A stretch of 64,000 nucleotides of DNA, taken from the NCBI GenBank assembly GCA_009694375.1, contig SHVB01000007.1:1-64000 (forward strand), written 5' to 3'. The position numbers and the translations under genes are program-made. The notes under the pieces were generated by a model. It had not been told where the DNA came from, searched no databases, and worked only from the letters and a program-made list of their open reading frames with translations. This document shows positions 8,296 to 17,061 of this stretch, piece by piece. How positions within the stretch are numbered: the stretch's first letter is position 1; each line of letters begins with the position of its first letter. Origin of the DNA: Acidimicrobiia bacterium. Lineage in GTDB: Bacteria; Actinomycetota; Acidimicrobiia; Acidimicrobiales; VFJN01.

Positions 8296-9258
8296 ATGCC
8301 CCCGGCGGGCATGCTGTTGGTCGTGGAGACGATCGGGATTGATGTGGGCGGCACCAAGGTGTTGGGCGTGGCTCTTGACCCGTCCTGCCCCGATGTGGTC
8401 CGAGCCGAGCAGCGAGTGCCCACGCCCGAGGGTGGCGATGGCCTCGTCGACACCCTCCTAGCGCTGGTGGTTGGCTTGTCGGCCCCCGCCGCCCGGGTGG
8501 GGGTGGGGGTGCCCGGTTTGGTCGATCGTCAGGGCACCTTGCGGATGGGTCCGCACCTCCGGCGCTTACACGATGTCCGCCTTGCCGAAGTTCTGACGCA
8601 GCGGTCGGGTCGCCCGACGGTGGTGGACAATGACGCCAACTGCCATGCGGTGGCGGAGCAGGTCGCCGGGGCCGCCCGCGGGTACGACGAGGCGCTCGTG
8701 GTGACGCTCGGCACGGGGATCGGGGCAGGAATCATCACGGGCGGACGGCTTCTGCGGGGGGCGAACGGGTTTGCCGGTGAGCCCGGACACATGGTGGTGG
8801 ACCCCAACGGCCCTCCGTGTCCGTGTGGGAAGCGCGGCTGCTGGGAGCGGTTCGCGTCGGGTACGGGCTTTGCTCGGCTCGGACGTGACGCAGCCTACGG
8901 AGGGCGTCTTGATGGAGCTGTCGAGCGAGCCGGCGGGGACCCCGAAGCCCTACGAGGTGAACACGTCACCGCCGCGGCCCGGGCCGGGGACGCGGAGGCG
9001 TTGACGGTGGTGGGGCAATTGGCTCACTGGATCGCCCTCGGCTTGGCCAACCTCGTCAATGTGCTCGATCCCGCTGTCATCGTGATCGGGGGCGGTCTGG
9101 TGGAGGCGGCTGATCTCCTCCTGCCGGAGGTGCAGATGCGCTTCTCGGATCTCGTGATGGCAGGCGACCGACGACCGGCGGTGCCCATCGTGGCCGCCGC
9201 ACTAGGGGATCGGGCGGGCGCCATCGGTGCGGCCCTCCTCGCCGCCGAAGGGGGCTGA
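8296..9258 (+). CDS. glk: ROK-family glucokinase
   Basis: This is a ROK-family sugar kinase of up to 320 residues. It has the phosphate-binding start IGIDVGGTKVLGVAL, the substrate-site VVDNDANCHAVAEQ with the catalytic Asp, GTGIGAGIITGG, and the zinc motif CPCGKRGCWERFASG characteristic of glucokinases. It would phosphorylate glucose with ATP (or polyphosphate in some actinobacteria) at the entrance to glycolysis. ATG at 8296 is given; ATG at 8311 and GTG at 8323 would also keep the ATP-binding motif. A second ROK kinase lies at 22460. Confidence 0.87.
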   Translation: MPPAGMLLVVETIGIDVGGTKVLGVALDPSCPDVVRAEQRVPTPEGGDGLVDTLLALVVGLSAPAARVGVGVPGLVDRQGTLRMGPHLRRLHDVRLAEVLTQRSGRPTVVDNDANCHAVAEQVAGAARGYDEALVVTLGTGIGAGIITGGRLLRGANGFAGEPGHMVVDPNGPPCPCGKRGCWERFASGTGFARLGRDAAYGGRLDGAVERAGGDPEALRGEHVTAAARAGDAEALTVVGQLAHWIALGLANLVNVLDPAVIVIGGGLVEAADLLLPEVQMRFSDLVMAGDRRPAVPIVAAALGDRAGAIGAALLAAEGG

Positions 9259-9266
9259 GGTGCCCC

Positions 9267-9764
9267 CTAGGGCAACGCTTGTTGGGTGAAGCGTTCCTGG
9301 CAATCTCGAATCTCCTGCCAGGCTGCCGCCGCCCCTTCCCAGCCCTCCACATTGGAGTATTTATTGGGCTCGAGCGCCTTGTAGACCTCGAAGAAGTGGC
9401 TGATCTCTTGCGCCAGATGGCTGGGCAGGGTGTTTACATCGGTGATGTGCTCCCAGCGGGGGTCGTCGGCGGGGACGCAAATGATCTTGGCGTCGGGGCC
9501 GGCGTCGTCGGTCATCCAGAACACGGCGATCGGGCGGGAGGACACCCAGCATCCCGGAAAGGTGGGGTCGTCGAGGAGTACGAGGGCATCGAGCGGATCG
9601 GTGTCCTCGGACAAGGTGTTGGGGATGAATCCGTAATCAGCTGGGTAACCCGTGGATGTGAAGAGCCGACGGTCCAAGCGCATGATGTGGTGCTCGTGGT
9701 CGTATTCGTACTTGTTGCGGCTACCGCGGGGTATTTCGATGATGACTTCGATCTTGTTGTCCAC
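9267..9764 (-). CDS. ppa: Inorganic pyrophosphatase
   Basis: This soluble family I pyrophosphatase (165 residues, the usual bacterial length) hydrolyses PPi from biosynthetic reactions. Diagnostic segments are IEIPRGSRNKYEY, the active site DYGFIPNTLSEDTDPLDALVLLD, and VPADDPRWEHI. The GTG at 9764 (VDNKIEVIIEIP) matches the family's normal N-terminus; longer upstream extensions in the frame do not look like pyrophosphatase. It is convergent with glk (8 bases between the stops) and divergent from alaC. Confidence 0.93.
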   Translation of the reverse strand: MDNKIEVIIEIPRGSRNKYEYDHEHHIMRLDRRLFTSTGYPADYGFIPNTLSEDTDPLDALVLLDDPTFPGCWVSSRPIAVFWMTDDAGPDAKIICVPADDPRWEHITDVNTLPSHLAQEISHFFEVYKALEPNKYSNVEGWEGAAAAWQEIRDCQERFTQQALP

Positions 9765-9824
9765 CAGGAGATCTTGCCACCAAAGAACTCGGGGCGGTGA
9801 AGGAGCCAGGGGTAGCCTCAGAAG

Positions 9825-11012
9825 ATGGAGTTCCGTCGCATCAACGAGATGCCCCCGTACGTGTTCACCATCATCGACGGATTGAAGGTGGAGGCTCGGC
9901 GAGCCGGACACGATGTGGTGGATCTTGGCTTCGGAAACCCCGACATCCCCAGCCCGGAGATTGCGGTGGAAAAACTCTGCGAGGCCGCCCGGAACACGAG
10001 GAACCACCGCTACTCGGCCAGTCGGGGCATCCCGAAACTGCGGCAGGCGGTGGCCAGTCTGTACAAGCGACGCTTCGATGTTGACCTCGACCCCGATACC
10101 GAGGTTATTTCCACCATCGGAGCCAAGGAGGGCTTCAGTCACCTGATGTGGGTGCTGCTAGGCCCCGGCGACGCGGCCATCGTGCCGTCGCCGTCGTACC
10201 CGATCCACATTTGGGGCCCGCTTTTTGCCGGTGCGGTGGTGCGCGAGATCCCTATGACCACCGATGTCAACGATGACGGCCAGTTTTTGGAACGGATCCG
10301 GACGGTGTTCGAGTACTCGTGGCCGCGCCCGAAGGTGATCGTCTGCTCATTTCCGCACAACCCCACCACCGCGTGTGTTGATCTCGGGTTCTTTCAGGAC
10401 CTGGTGGACTTTGCTCGGGCCAACAACGTGATCGTGGTGCACGATAACGCCTACGCCGAGTTGGGGTTCGACGGGTGGGAGCCGCCGTCGATTCTGCAGG
10501 CGGAAGGCGCCAAGGAATGTGCCGTCGAGTTGTACTCGATGACCAAGTCGTTCTCGATGGCCGGTTGGCGAATGGCCTTCCTGGCGGGCAATCGCGAGGT
10601 GGTTCAGGCGTTGGCGAAGCTCAAGTCGTATCTCGATTACGGCGCCTTCCAGCCGATCCAGATTGCCGCCACTGTTACCCTCAACGAAGCGGCCGACTTC
10701 CCCAAGGAGGTGGGCGCCATCTACCAGGCCCGTCGCGACGCTCTCTGTGATGGTCTCGATCGCATGGGATGGGCCATGGCTCGGCCCAAGGGAACCATGT
10801 TTGCGTGGGCTCCTATTCCCGAGCCTTACCGGGAGATGGGTTCCATCGAGTTCTCCTCCATGCTGGTGCGCGAGGCTCAAGTGGCGACTTCGCCGGGGGT
10901 CGGGTTCGGACCCGGTGGCGATGGCTTCGTTCGCTTCGCGCTGATCGAGAATGAACAACGGATCAGTCAGGCTATGAGGAGCCTCAAGAAGGTTCTGATC
11001 AAGTTGGGCTGA
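9825..11012 (+). CDS. alaC: Alanine/glutamate-pyruvate aminotransferase, AlaC type
   Basis: This PLP class I aminotransferase (395 residues) is strongly similar in order to E. coli AlaC. It starts with the family motif RINEMPPYVFTIIDGLK. Other segments are YSASRGIPKLRQAV, SPSYPIHIWGPLFAGA, the PLP lysine in YSMTKSFSMAGWRMAF (about residue 242), and VATSPGVGFGPGGDGFVRFALIEN near the end. AlaC makes alanine from pyruvate and glutamate. Its 3' end overlaps the convergent TetR gene by 14 bases. Other aminotransferases of the same clade (LL-DAP type) are less likely given the full-length match to AlaC. Confidence 0.88.
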   Translation: MEFRRINEMPPYVFTIIDGLKVEARRAGHDVVDLGFGNPDIPSPEIAVEKLCEAARNTRNHRYSASRGIPKLRQAVASLYKRRFDVDLDPDTEVISTIGAKEGFSHLMWVLLGPGDAAIVPSPSYPIHIWGPLFAGAVVREIPMTTDVNDDGQFLERIRTVFEYSWPRPKVIVCSFPHNPTTACVDLGFFQDLVDFARANNVIVVHDNAYAELGFDGWEPPSILQAEGAKECAVELYSMTKSFSMAGWRMAFLAGNREVVQALAKLKSYLDYGAFQPIQIAATVTLNEAADFPKEVGAIYQARRDALCDGLDRMGWAMARPKGTMFAWAPIPEPYREMGSIEFSSMLVREAQVATSPGVGFGPGGDGFVRFALIENEQRISQAMRSLKKVLIKLG

Positions 11013-11586
11013 GGCCATCCAGGCAGAACGCCACCGTCGCCTCCGCAATGACCTCGGCCGACTCGCCTCGTTCGTAGATAAACACCCGCGTGAGGTGTGC
11101 CGCAACCCCCACCATGGCGTGGGCCAGCACATCGGGGTCGGCATCGCGAATGTGGCCGCGAGTGATGGCCTCCTTCACGTGTTGCACTACGTCGGCCACC
11201 GCGATGTCCTGGCCTCGCCGGAGCGCGTCGACAAACGTGCTCTCGGTGGACGCGAATTGGATCAACTTGTTGTGGTCGCGGTGAGCCTCGGCCCACGCCA
11301 ATGACGCGTGTAGCCCGAGCCGGATGCGTTGCAAGGGGTCGGCCTCCTCGCCGATGGCCTGCTGTTGCCGGCGGCGTAGATCCATCTGGGCATCCTTGAG
11401 AATCTCGAGGAACAACTGTTCCTTCGAGTCGAAGTACCAATAGAAGACGCCCTTACCCACCCCGAGACCCGCGACGATTTCGCTCACCGAGGTGGGGTGG
11501 TAGCCCTGTTCGGCGAAGCGGGCCGTGGCGAAGGTAATGAGTTCTTCACGCCGCTGGAGCCCTCGTTGGGTGAGCCGCCGTGTCAT
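10999..11586 (-). CDS. TetR-family transcriptional regulator
   Basis: This 195-residue regulator has an N-terminal TetR helix-turn-helix (residues ~14-60: ITFATARFAEQGYHPTSVSEIVAGLGVGKGVFYWYFDSKE, quoted in parts: FAEQGYHPTSVSEI, GVGKGVFYWYFDSKEQLF). A ligand-binding helical domain follows. It is divergent from the ACT-domain gene at 11703, so the 116-base gap may hold its operator. Targets and ligand are unknown; the sequence gives no hint beyond position. It is convergent with alaC and overlaps it. Confidence 0.88.
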   Translation of the reverse strand: MTRRLTQRGLQRREELITFATARFAEQGYHPTSVSEIVAGLGVGKGVFYWYFDSKEQLFLEILKDAQMDLRRRQQQAIGEEADPLQRIRLGLHASLAWAEAHRDHNKLIQFASTESTFVDALRRGQDIAVADVVQHVKEAITRGHIRDADPDVLAHAMVGVAAHLTRVFIYERGESAEVIAEATVAFCLDGLSPT

Positions 11587-11702
11587 GGACGGGAACGGTA
11601 GTCCTCTTGACTATTTGGACCCCAACGTTCGAGTCGAGGTGTTGTTGGCGGCGTCGTCACCCGGAAACACGTTGTTCACCTGCGGTAGATATCTTTCCGG
11701 TC

Positions 11703-12383
11703 ATGGAGACATTCATCGTGCGGGTCTGGTTGCCCGACCGACCGGGCGCGCTGGGTCAGGTAGCGAGCCGGATCGGGGCGGTACGGGGCGAGATCGTGGG
11801 GATCGAGATTCTCGAGCGTGGGGCGGGTCGGGCCATTGACGAGTTGGTGGTGGACCTGCCTGACGGTGCGCTACAAGGGCTGCTGGTGCAGGAGATCCAA
11901 CAGGTAGATGGGGTTGATGTGGAGGAGCTTCGGCGGGTGGTGGAGGTCATACACGATCCGCGCCTGGATGCTCTGGAGACGGTGGCCATCCTGGTGGGCC
12001 TTACGGATCGGGATGAACTCCTAGCCGGCGTGGTGCTCCACGCTCGGCGCGCCGTGGGTGCGCACTGGTCGGCGGTGCTATCCATCGAGGACGGGTCGGT
12101 GGTCACGCAGGAGGGGAACGCGCCTGCTGCCCCCTGGCTGGAGGCGTTCGTGGGGGGGAGTCAGTCTTCGGCTCGGGTGCTCGCTGGCGACACCGGACCC
12201 GATGATGTGGTGTGGTCGCCGCTTCCGACGGCGGGCCTGGCCTTGGTGGTCGGCAGGGTTGGTACGGCCTACCGGGCCCGGGAGCGACGACAGGTGGCGG
12301 CCCTGGCCCAGATCGTGGACACTCGTTTGGGGGAGATCCTGAGGGGAGCGGCCCGGCGCCCCCACCCCTCCGTGCCGTGCTGA
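11703..12383 (+). CDS. ACT-domain protein with C-terminal GAF-like region
   Basis: The 226-residue protein begins with an ACT domain (FIVRVWLPDRPGALGQVASRIGAVRGEIVGIEIL, quoted as VWLPDRPGALGQVASRIG), the amino-acid-binding module of metabolic enzymes and regulators. The remaining ~140 residues look like a GAF-type sensor (VLHARRAVGAHWSAVLSIEDG, then LVVGRVGTAYRARERRQVA). Actinobacteria carry such stand-alone ACT proteins of unknown role. ATG at 11703 starts the ACT fold at its first strand. It is convergent with glpK, with 10 bases between the stops. Confidence 0.7.
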   Translation: METFIVRVWLPDRPGALGQVASRIGAVRGEIVGIEILERGAGRAIDELVVDLPDGALQGLLVQEIQQVDGVDVEELRRVVEVIHDPRLDALETVAILVGLTDRDELLAGVVLHARRAVGAHWSAVLSIEDGSVVTQEGNAPAAPWLEAFVGGSQSSARVLAGDTGPDDVVWSPLPTAGLALVVGRVGTAYRARERRQVAALAQIVDTRLGEILRGAARRPHPSVPC

Positions 12384-12393
12384 GTGTGAGGGG

Positions 12394-13875
12394 TTAGAAG
12401 TTGCCGCCGCGGGAGCGGTCGATGGCCCGTTGCCAGGCAGCCGTGGCCTCGGTGTTGGGCCGGGCGGGAACCGTGGGCGTAAACGTGGCGTCAAGTTTCC
12501 AGTTGGCGCTGATGTCGGCGGGGGAGTCCCAGACTCCCTCGGCCAGCCCAGCGAGGTAGGCACTGCCCATGGCGGTGGTCTCCTGGATCACCGGTCGCGA
12601 CACTGCGACCTGGAGATCATCGGCCTGCAGTTGAAGTAACAGGTTGTTGGCCGCGGCCCCGCCGTCGGCCTTGAGCGCAGTGATGGGATAGCCCGACGCC
12701 TCGCTCATGGCACGGACCACGTCGCGAGTCTGGAGGCTGATGGCCTGCAGCACCGCTCGAGCGAGGTGGGCCCGGTTGGTGCCGCGAGTGATGCCCATGA
12801 TGGTGCCCCGGGCGTGCGGGTCCCACCAGGGGCTGCCGAGTCCGGTGAATGCGGGAACGATGTAGCACCCCCCCGAGTCGGGCACGGAGGCGGCCAGGGC
12901 CTCGATGTCTTGGGGTTGATCGATGATGCCGAGGGCGTCACGGAGCCATTGCACGGCGCTGCCGGCGGAAAAGATGGCGCCCTCGAGCGCGTAGGCCGAG
13001 GTGCCATCTGCCAGTGTCCAAGCAACCGTCGTGAGCAGGCCCTCGGCCGGCTCCGGACACGTTGTGCCCACGTTCATGAGGACGAAACTGCCGGTGCCAT
13101 AGGTGTTTTTGGTCATCCCTGGTTCTAAGCAGGCCTGCCCGAACAGGGCGGCCTGTTGGTCGCCCGCCATGCCCGATACGGGGAGGCCCGTTGGCAGGCC
13201 GGTGCCCGCCGCAGTGACACCGAAGCGGCCCGAGGAGGGCCGGACTTCGGGTAGTGCCGCCGTCGGCACACTGAAATGATCGCTCAGCTCCGCCGACCAG
13301 GTAAGGGTGCGGATATCCAAGAGCATGGTGCGGCTGGCGTTGGAAGGTTCCGTGGCGTGCACACCGCCGTTCGGTCCGCCGGTGAGGTTCCAGAGGATCC
13401 AACTGTCGATGGTGCCCAGGGCGAGATCGGGGCCAATGGCCACTCCGCCCTCGGTGAGGAGCCACTCGAACTTGGTGGCGGAGAAGTAGGGGTCGACTAC
13501 GAGGCCGGTGGTGCGGCGCACGAGCGGCCCGAAGCCGCTCTCATTCAGGGCATCGCAGCGCTCGGCAGTGCGGCGGTCCTGCCACACGATGGCCCGGTGC
13601 AGAGGCTGGCCTGTACGACGATCCCATGCGACTACGGTCTCTCGCTGGTCGGTGATGCCCACCGCCGCGATGGGCTCAGTGAGCCGACTGGTCAGGTCGC
13701 TCAGCGTGTGCTGGATGGCCCGCCAAATCTCCAGCGCGTCGTGTTCGACCCAGCCGGGTCGCGGGAAGTGTTGGGTGAACTCGGTGTAGGAGATGCCGGC
13801 GGCGGTGCCGTCGTCGCGCAGGGCAAAGGCCCGCACACCGGTGGTTCCGGCGTCAATGGCGACGATGACAGACAT
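12394..13875 (-). CDS. glpK: Glycerol kinase
   Basis: This FGGY-family kinase of 493 residues converts glycerol to glycerol-3-phosphate. Key segments: VIVAIDAGTTGVRAFAL (phosphate 1), ITDQRETVVAWDRRTGQPLHRAIVWQD (in parts, glycerol site RE and DRRT), GMAGDQQAALFGQ, GTGSFVLMNVG and LKADGGAAANNLLLQLQAD near the C-terminus. The length is typical. No glpF or glpD is adjacent, so glycerol uptake and oxidation genes must lie elsewhere. It is not clearly in an operon; the next minus-strand gene downstream is absent because an ACT gene converges. Confidence 0.94.
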   Translation of the reverse strand: MSVIVAIDAGTTGVRAFALRDDGTAAGISYTEFTQHFPRPGWVEHDALEIWRAIQHTLSDLTSRLTEPIAAVGITDQRETVVAWDRRTGQPLHRAIVWQDRRTAERCDALNESGFGPLVRRTTGLVVDPYFSATKFEWLLTEGGVAIGPDLALGTIDSWILWNLTGGPNGGVHATEPSNASRTMLLDIRTLTWSAELSDHFSVPTAALPEVRPSSGRFGVTAAGTGLPTGLPVSGMAGDQQAALFGQACLEPGMTKNTYGTGSFVLMNVGTTCPEPAEGLLTTVAWTLADGTSAYALEGAIFSAGSAVQWLRDALGIIDQPQDIEALAASVPDSGGCYIVPAFTGLGSPWWDPHARGTIMGITRGTNRAHLARAVLQAISLQTRDVVRAMSEASGYPITALKADGGAAANNLLLQLQADDLQVAVSRPVIQETTAMGSAYLAGLAEGVWDSPADISANWKLDATFTPTVPARPNTEATAAWQRAIDRSRGGNF

Positions 13876-13920
13876 CCAACCCTCACGCTAGACGCTCTCG
13901 GACATCAGGCGGGAACGTGC

Positions 13921-14520
13921 TTACCCCTGCGCCAGAGAGCGGTAGTTGGCTTTGGTCACCGCTCCTTGCTGCTCAACGCCCTGGTCATCAACGGCGTTGA
14001 TGACCAGGGCGTCGCGCAGGAAGCGCACGCCGGTGATCCCGGGAATTTCGGTCACCGTCCAAACGATCTGGCCAAAGGCGTTGGCCAAATCTTGACCCTG
14101 GGCATCAAAGAACTCACTGGAAAGGTCGATGAGTAGATCGTCGGAGCCGGCGGGTGCCGGCGCCCGCAAAAGCTTGGTGGCGCGAGGAATCGCCGACGTG
14201 AGTCCTCCCTGCTGTTCCTCAAGAGTGGGGGCCGCCAGCAGCGGGGCGATGCGGGCCCCGGGCAGGGTGGCCTCGCTGGTCCTTACTTCTCGGGGCACCG
14301 AAACAAGCACGCTGGTATCGCCCTGGCGTTCCAAGAAATACACGAAGACCGTAGTGGTGGAGAGGGATTGGGGGAGCGTGGTGCTGGAAGTTGGATTGGG
14401 ATCGAGCAGGCCCGGGGGCAGGTTCGTTGGCTCGATAGCCTGTGGCTGGCCGTCGGCGGACACGCCGCAGCCGGTGGCGAGCAATACGGCCAACATCAGG
14501 AGACGGCCACCCCGGATCAT
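13921..14520 (-). CDS. GerMN-domain lipoprotein, short LpqB-like
   Basis: The 199-residue protein has a signal peptide ending LAVLLATGC, a near-standard lipobox, then a Pro/Thr-rich linker and a GerMN domain (VFVYFLERQGDTSVLVSVPREV to FGQIVWTVTEIPGITGVRFL, quoted in parts). It overlaps the end of the sensor-kinase gene by 4 bases. Position and domain match LpqB, the lipoprotein that follows mtrA-mtrB in actinobacteria and modulates the kinase. LpqB is usually near 580 residues with a beta-propeller; here only the GerMN part is present, as in many non-mycolate lineages. Processing would need LspA at 49944. Confidence 0.72.
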   Translation of the reverse strand: MIRGGRLLMLAVLLATGCGVSADGQPQAIEPTNLPPGLLDPNPTSSTTLPQSLSTTTVFVYFLERQGDTSVLVSVPREVRTSEATLPGARIAPLLAAPTLEEQQGGLTSAIPRATKLLRAPAPAGSDDLLIDLSSEFFDAQGQDLANAFGQIVWTVTEIPGITGVRFLRDALVINAVDDQGVEQQGAVTKANYRSLAQG

Positions 14521-15893
14521 CCTGGCTCCTCTACCGGTAACTCAATGACGAATCGGGCACCGCTGAGGCCGTCGGTTCGGTCTTCCACCCATATCCGGCC
14601 GCCGTACAGACTCACGTGTTCGGTCACCAGCGCCAGCCCGAGCCCGACCCCATCGCTGGCGCTTCGCCGACCGGCCAATCCCCCCCGGTTGAACCGGCCG
14701 AAGATCTGCGTTCGGTCTTCCTCAGGCACACCCTCGCCACGATCCTCGATGGCGATCTGGACACCGTTGTCGACCCCACGCAGCGACACGCTAGTGGCCC
14801 CCCCGCCGTACTTGGAGGCGTTGTCCAGTAGGTTAGCGATGACCCGAACGATCCGGCGCTTGTCGGCCCGCACCACGATGCCCGCCAACTCGGCGTCGAG
14901 TTCCACGGGAATATCGCGATCGGTGGAGTGCCTCACCGCCTGCATCACGAGTTCGGCCAGATGTACTTCCTCCAACTCAAGCCGGACCACGCCGGCATCG
15001 AATCGCGAGATCTCCAGGAGGTCCTCGACCAACTGTTGAAAGCGAGCGATGTCACCGGTCATGAGGTCGAGCGCCGCCTGGGCACGTTCGGTGAGGTCAT
15101 CGCGCTGGTTGTCCATCACCTCAATCGACGCCGCCAGGGTCATCAGGGGGGAGCGCAGTTCATGGCTTACGTCCGAGGCAAACTGGGCGTCTCGTTCGAT
15201 GCGATCTTGGAGCGCTTGCGCCATGTCGTTGAAGGAGGCCGAGATCGGACGCAGGTCTGGGTCTCGACTGGGGCTGAGACGAGTGTCGAGGCGCCCCGCG
15301 GCCAGGGCCATGGCGGCGGCGGACACATCAGAGAGCGGCCGAAGGGCGCGGCGGGAGGCCCACCATCCCAGCGTGGCGCCCGCCAGGGCGGTCACCAGCG
15401 AGGCAGCCAGCAGGGACATGCCCAACGCGGCGAGGGTGGCGTCGATGTCCTCCAGTGGGATGATCTCGAAGTAGGCCGCGTTAGCGGAGGGGATGGGGAT
15501 GCCGAGCGCCAGTTGCATGTCCCCGCGCAGTCGGAAGCGCATGCGAACGGGTTCACCGCTCAGCACGGCGTCTCGAACAGCCGCTGGCAACGCCTCTCGC
15601 CCGAACTCGGTGGTGAGAGGCGTATAGGCGCCGTCGGAGTACACGATGGGGTGCGCCCCGAGGGGGGTGGCAAGACTTCCCACCAGGGTCAGCGCGTCGG
15701 TTTCGGTGGGAAGGCGTTGTTGCACGATCTCGGCGTTCCGGTAGAAGACCACGCCGGAGGAGTCCTCTCGTTGATCGAGCAGGTTCTGGCGCGTGAGGCC
15801 CCACGCCGTCGCCGAAAGCAGGGCGGAGAGCACGAGGGTGCCGATGGCGAACGCCAGGGTGATTCTGGCTCGCAACCCGAGGTGCTGGGTCAT
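14517..15893 (-). CDS. mtrB: Sensor histidine kinase, MtrB-like
   Basis: This membrane sensor kinase (458 residues) has TM1 at residues 11-32, an extracytoplasmic region to about 150, TM2 at ~155-178, HAMP at 179-232, a HisKA site SHELRSPLM (His244), the N-box NLLDNASKY (Asn354/358) and the G-box DGVGLGLALV. The phospho-acceptor and ATPase motifs are intact. ATG at 15893 is chosen because it starts at the usual basic residues before TM1; the frame is open farther upstream into the regulator gene. Order regulator-kinase-GerMN lipoprotein matches MtrA-MtrB-LpqB, which controls division and cell-wall hydrolases in mycobacteria. Confidence 0.82.
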   Translation of the reverse strand: MTQHLGLRARITLAFAIGTLVLSALLSATAWGLTRQNLLDQREDSSGVVFYRNAEIVQQRLPTETDALTLVGSLATPLGAHPIVYSDGAYTPLTTEFGREALPAAVRDAVLSGEPVRMRFRLRGDMQLALGIPIPSANAAYFEIIPLEDIDATLAALGMSLLAASLVTALAGATLGWWASRRALRPLSDVSAAAMALAAGRLDTRLSPSRDPDLRPISASFNDMAQALQDRIERDAQFASDVSHELRSPLMTLAASIEVMDNQRDDLTERAQAALDLMTGDIARFQQLVEDLLEISRFDAGVVRLELEEVHLAELVMQAVRHSTDRDIPVELDAELAGIVVRADKRRIVRVIANLLDNASKYGGGATSVSLRGVDNGVQIAIEDRGEGVPEEDRTQIFGRFNRGGLAGRRSASDGVGLGLALVTEHVSLYGGRIWVEDRTDGLSGARFVIELPVEEPG

Positions 15894-15918
15894 CAGGAAA
15901 CGGCGGAGAGCGGCGATG

Positions 15919-16608
15919 TCAGACCTGGAGCTTGTAGCCGAGCCCGCGCACCGTGACGACGTGCCGGGGATGCGCAGGATCGGCCTCAACCTTGGTGCGG
16001 AGCCGCCGCACGTGCACATCAACTAAGCGCCCATCGCCGAAGTAGCCGTAGCCCCAGATTCGTTCGAGCAGCACCTCACGGCTGAACACCCGCCCGGGGC
16101 TTTGGGCGAGCTCCACCAGCACCCGGAACTCGGTCTTGGTGAGGTGGACATCGTGACCGCTGCGACGCACTACGCCCTCCTCGGCCACGATCTCGAGGTC
16201 GCCGAAGCGAAGATGCGGTGAAGCGACCTCGGAGGTCCGGGCCCGGCGCAATAGGGCCCGGATGCGAGCAGACAATTCCTTGGGGGCGAAGGGTTTGGTG
16301 AGGTAGTCGTCGGCCCCGGCTTCAAGGCCCGCCACCACGTCGTGGGTGTCCGCCCGAGCGGTGATCATCACAATGGGTACGTCAGAAAGGCGGCGGATGG
16401 AGCGACACACCTCGAAGCCGTCGATTCCCGGGAGCATGATGTCGATGAGCACCACATCGGCAGGCTGCTGCTGAAAGGAGGTGAGGGCGTCCTCGCCGGT
16501 GGCGGCCTCGGCCACCACCCATCCCTCATCTTCGAGGGCGAGTTTGACCGCGGTACGGATCCGCTCGTCGTCTTCGACTGCCAGGATGCGCGTGGACACA
16601 GAACGCAT
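15919..16608 (-). CDS. mtrA: OmpR/PhoB-type response regulator, MtrA-like
   Basis: This 229-residue regulator has a receiver domain (VEDDERIR at the acidic pocket, phospho-acceptor Asp56 in VLIDIMLPG, Thr83, Lys105 in TKPF) and a winged-helix DNA-binding domain from about residue 130 (LTKTEFRVLVELAQSPGRVF, SREVLLERIWGY, DVHVRRLRTKVE). The C-terminal GYKLQV is typical. It lies 25 bases upstream of the kinase gene, in one operon. The MtrA name rests on the gene order and overall type. Other OmpR-family regulators would look alike at this depth. Confidence 0.85.
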   Translation of the reverse strand: MRSVSTRILAVEDDERIRTAVKLALEDEGWVVAEAATGEDALTSFQQQPADVVLIDIMLPGIDGFEVCRSIRRLSDVPIVMITARADTHDVVAGLEAGADDYLTKPFAPKELSARIRALLRRARTSEVASPHLRFGDLEIVAEEGVVRRSGHDVHLTKTEFRVLVELAQSPGRVFSREVLLERIWGYGYFGDGRLVDVHVRRLRTKVEADPAHPRHVVTVRGLGYKLQV

Positions 16609-16647
16609 CCTAGTGATGACATCGTCGCCGCAGGGCGACTGTATGGC

Positions 16648-16953
16648 TCAGGTGTAGGCGGCGAGCAGCGCAGCTCGACCTGGCCCACGGCCCGTGCGGT
16701 AGTGGAGGCCATCAGGCAGGTCACTGCAGATTTCCCGACAGCGCAACAGCGAGGCAGCCCCATCCTGCGTCCAGGACTGCAAGCACCGCAGGTCGATGTC
16801 GACGCGGTCGGGGGCCGTCTCCACCGCCAGGTTGGTCGCCGTCACCAGCGCAGCCCCCGTCTGTGCGTCGAGAAGATCGGTCAACTCGATCACCACGCCA
16901 GCACCATTGGTCCGCATCGTGACTGGCTCTCGTTGCCCGGGGGAAGAAGACAT
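16648..16953 (-). CDS. STAS-domain protein
   Basis: The 101-residue protein has the STAS layout: strand (GAGVVIELTDLLDAQTGAALV), central strand with acidic residue (RVDIDLRCLQSWTQDGAASLL), then a helix and final strand. STAS proteins act as anti-sigma-factor antagonists or regulatory domains. The serine normally phosphorylated by an anti-sigma kinase (DxSG) is not clear; the region reads SWTQDG. ATG at 16953 follows AAGGTGG by 5 bases; GTG at 16962 is an alternative. It lies upstream of mtrA on the same strand, 39 bases away. Confidence 0.6.
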   Translation of the reverse strand: MSSSPGQREPVTMRTNGAGVVIELTDLLDAQTGAALVTATNLAVETAPDRVDIDLRCLQSWTQDGAASLLRCREICSDLPDGLHYRTGRGPGRAALLAAYT

Positions 16954-17061
16954 GGGCGCCACCTTGCCCGCCCGGGTTGCCGGTTCGGTGGCGTTTGTGT
17001 TGCGATCGGGTTACAGCCGGACTGGCCCCCTCTGCCAGCGATAGCAACAATCGTTCGGGCG

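Noticed and set aside
13276-14136. Plus-strand frame of 286 codons
   Set aside because: It is antisense to glpK and the GerMN lipoprotein, both of which have clear motifs.
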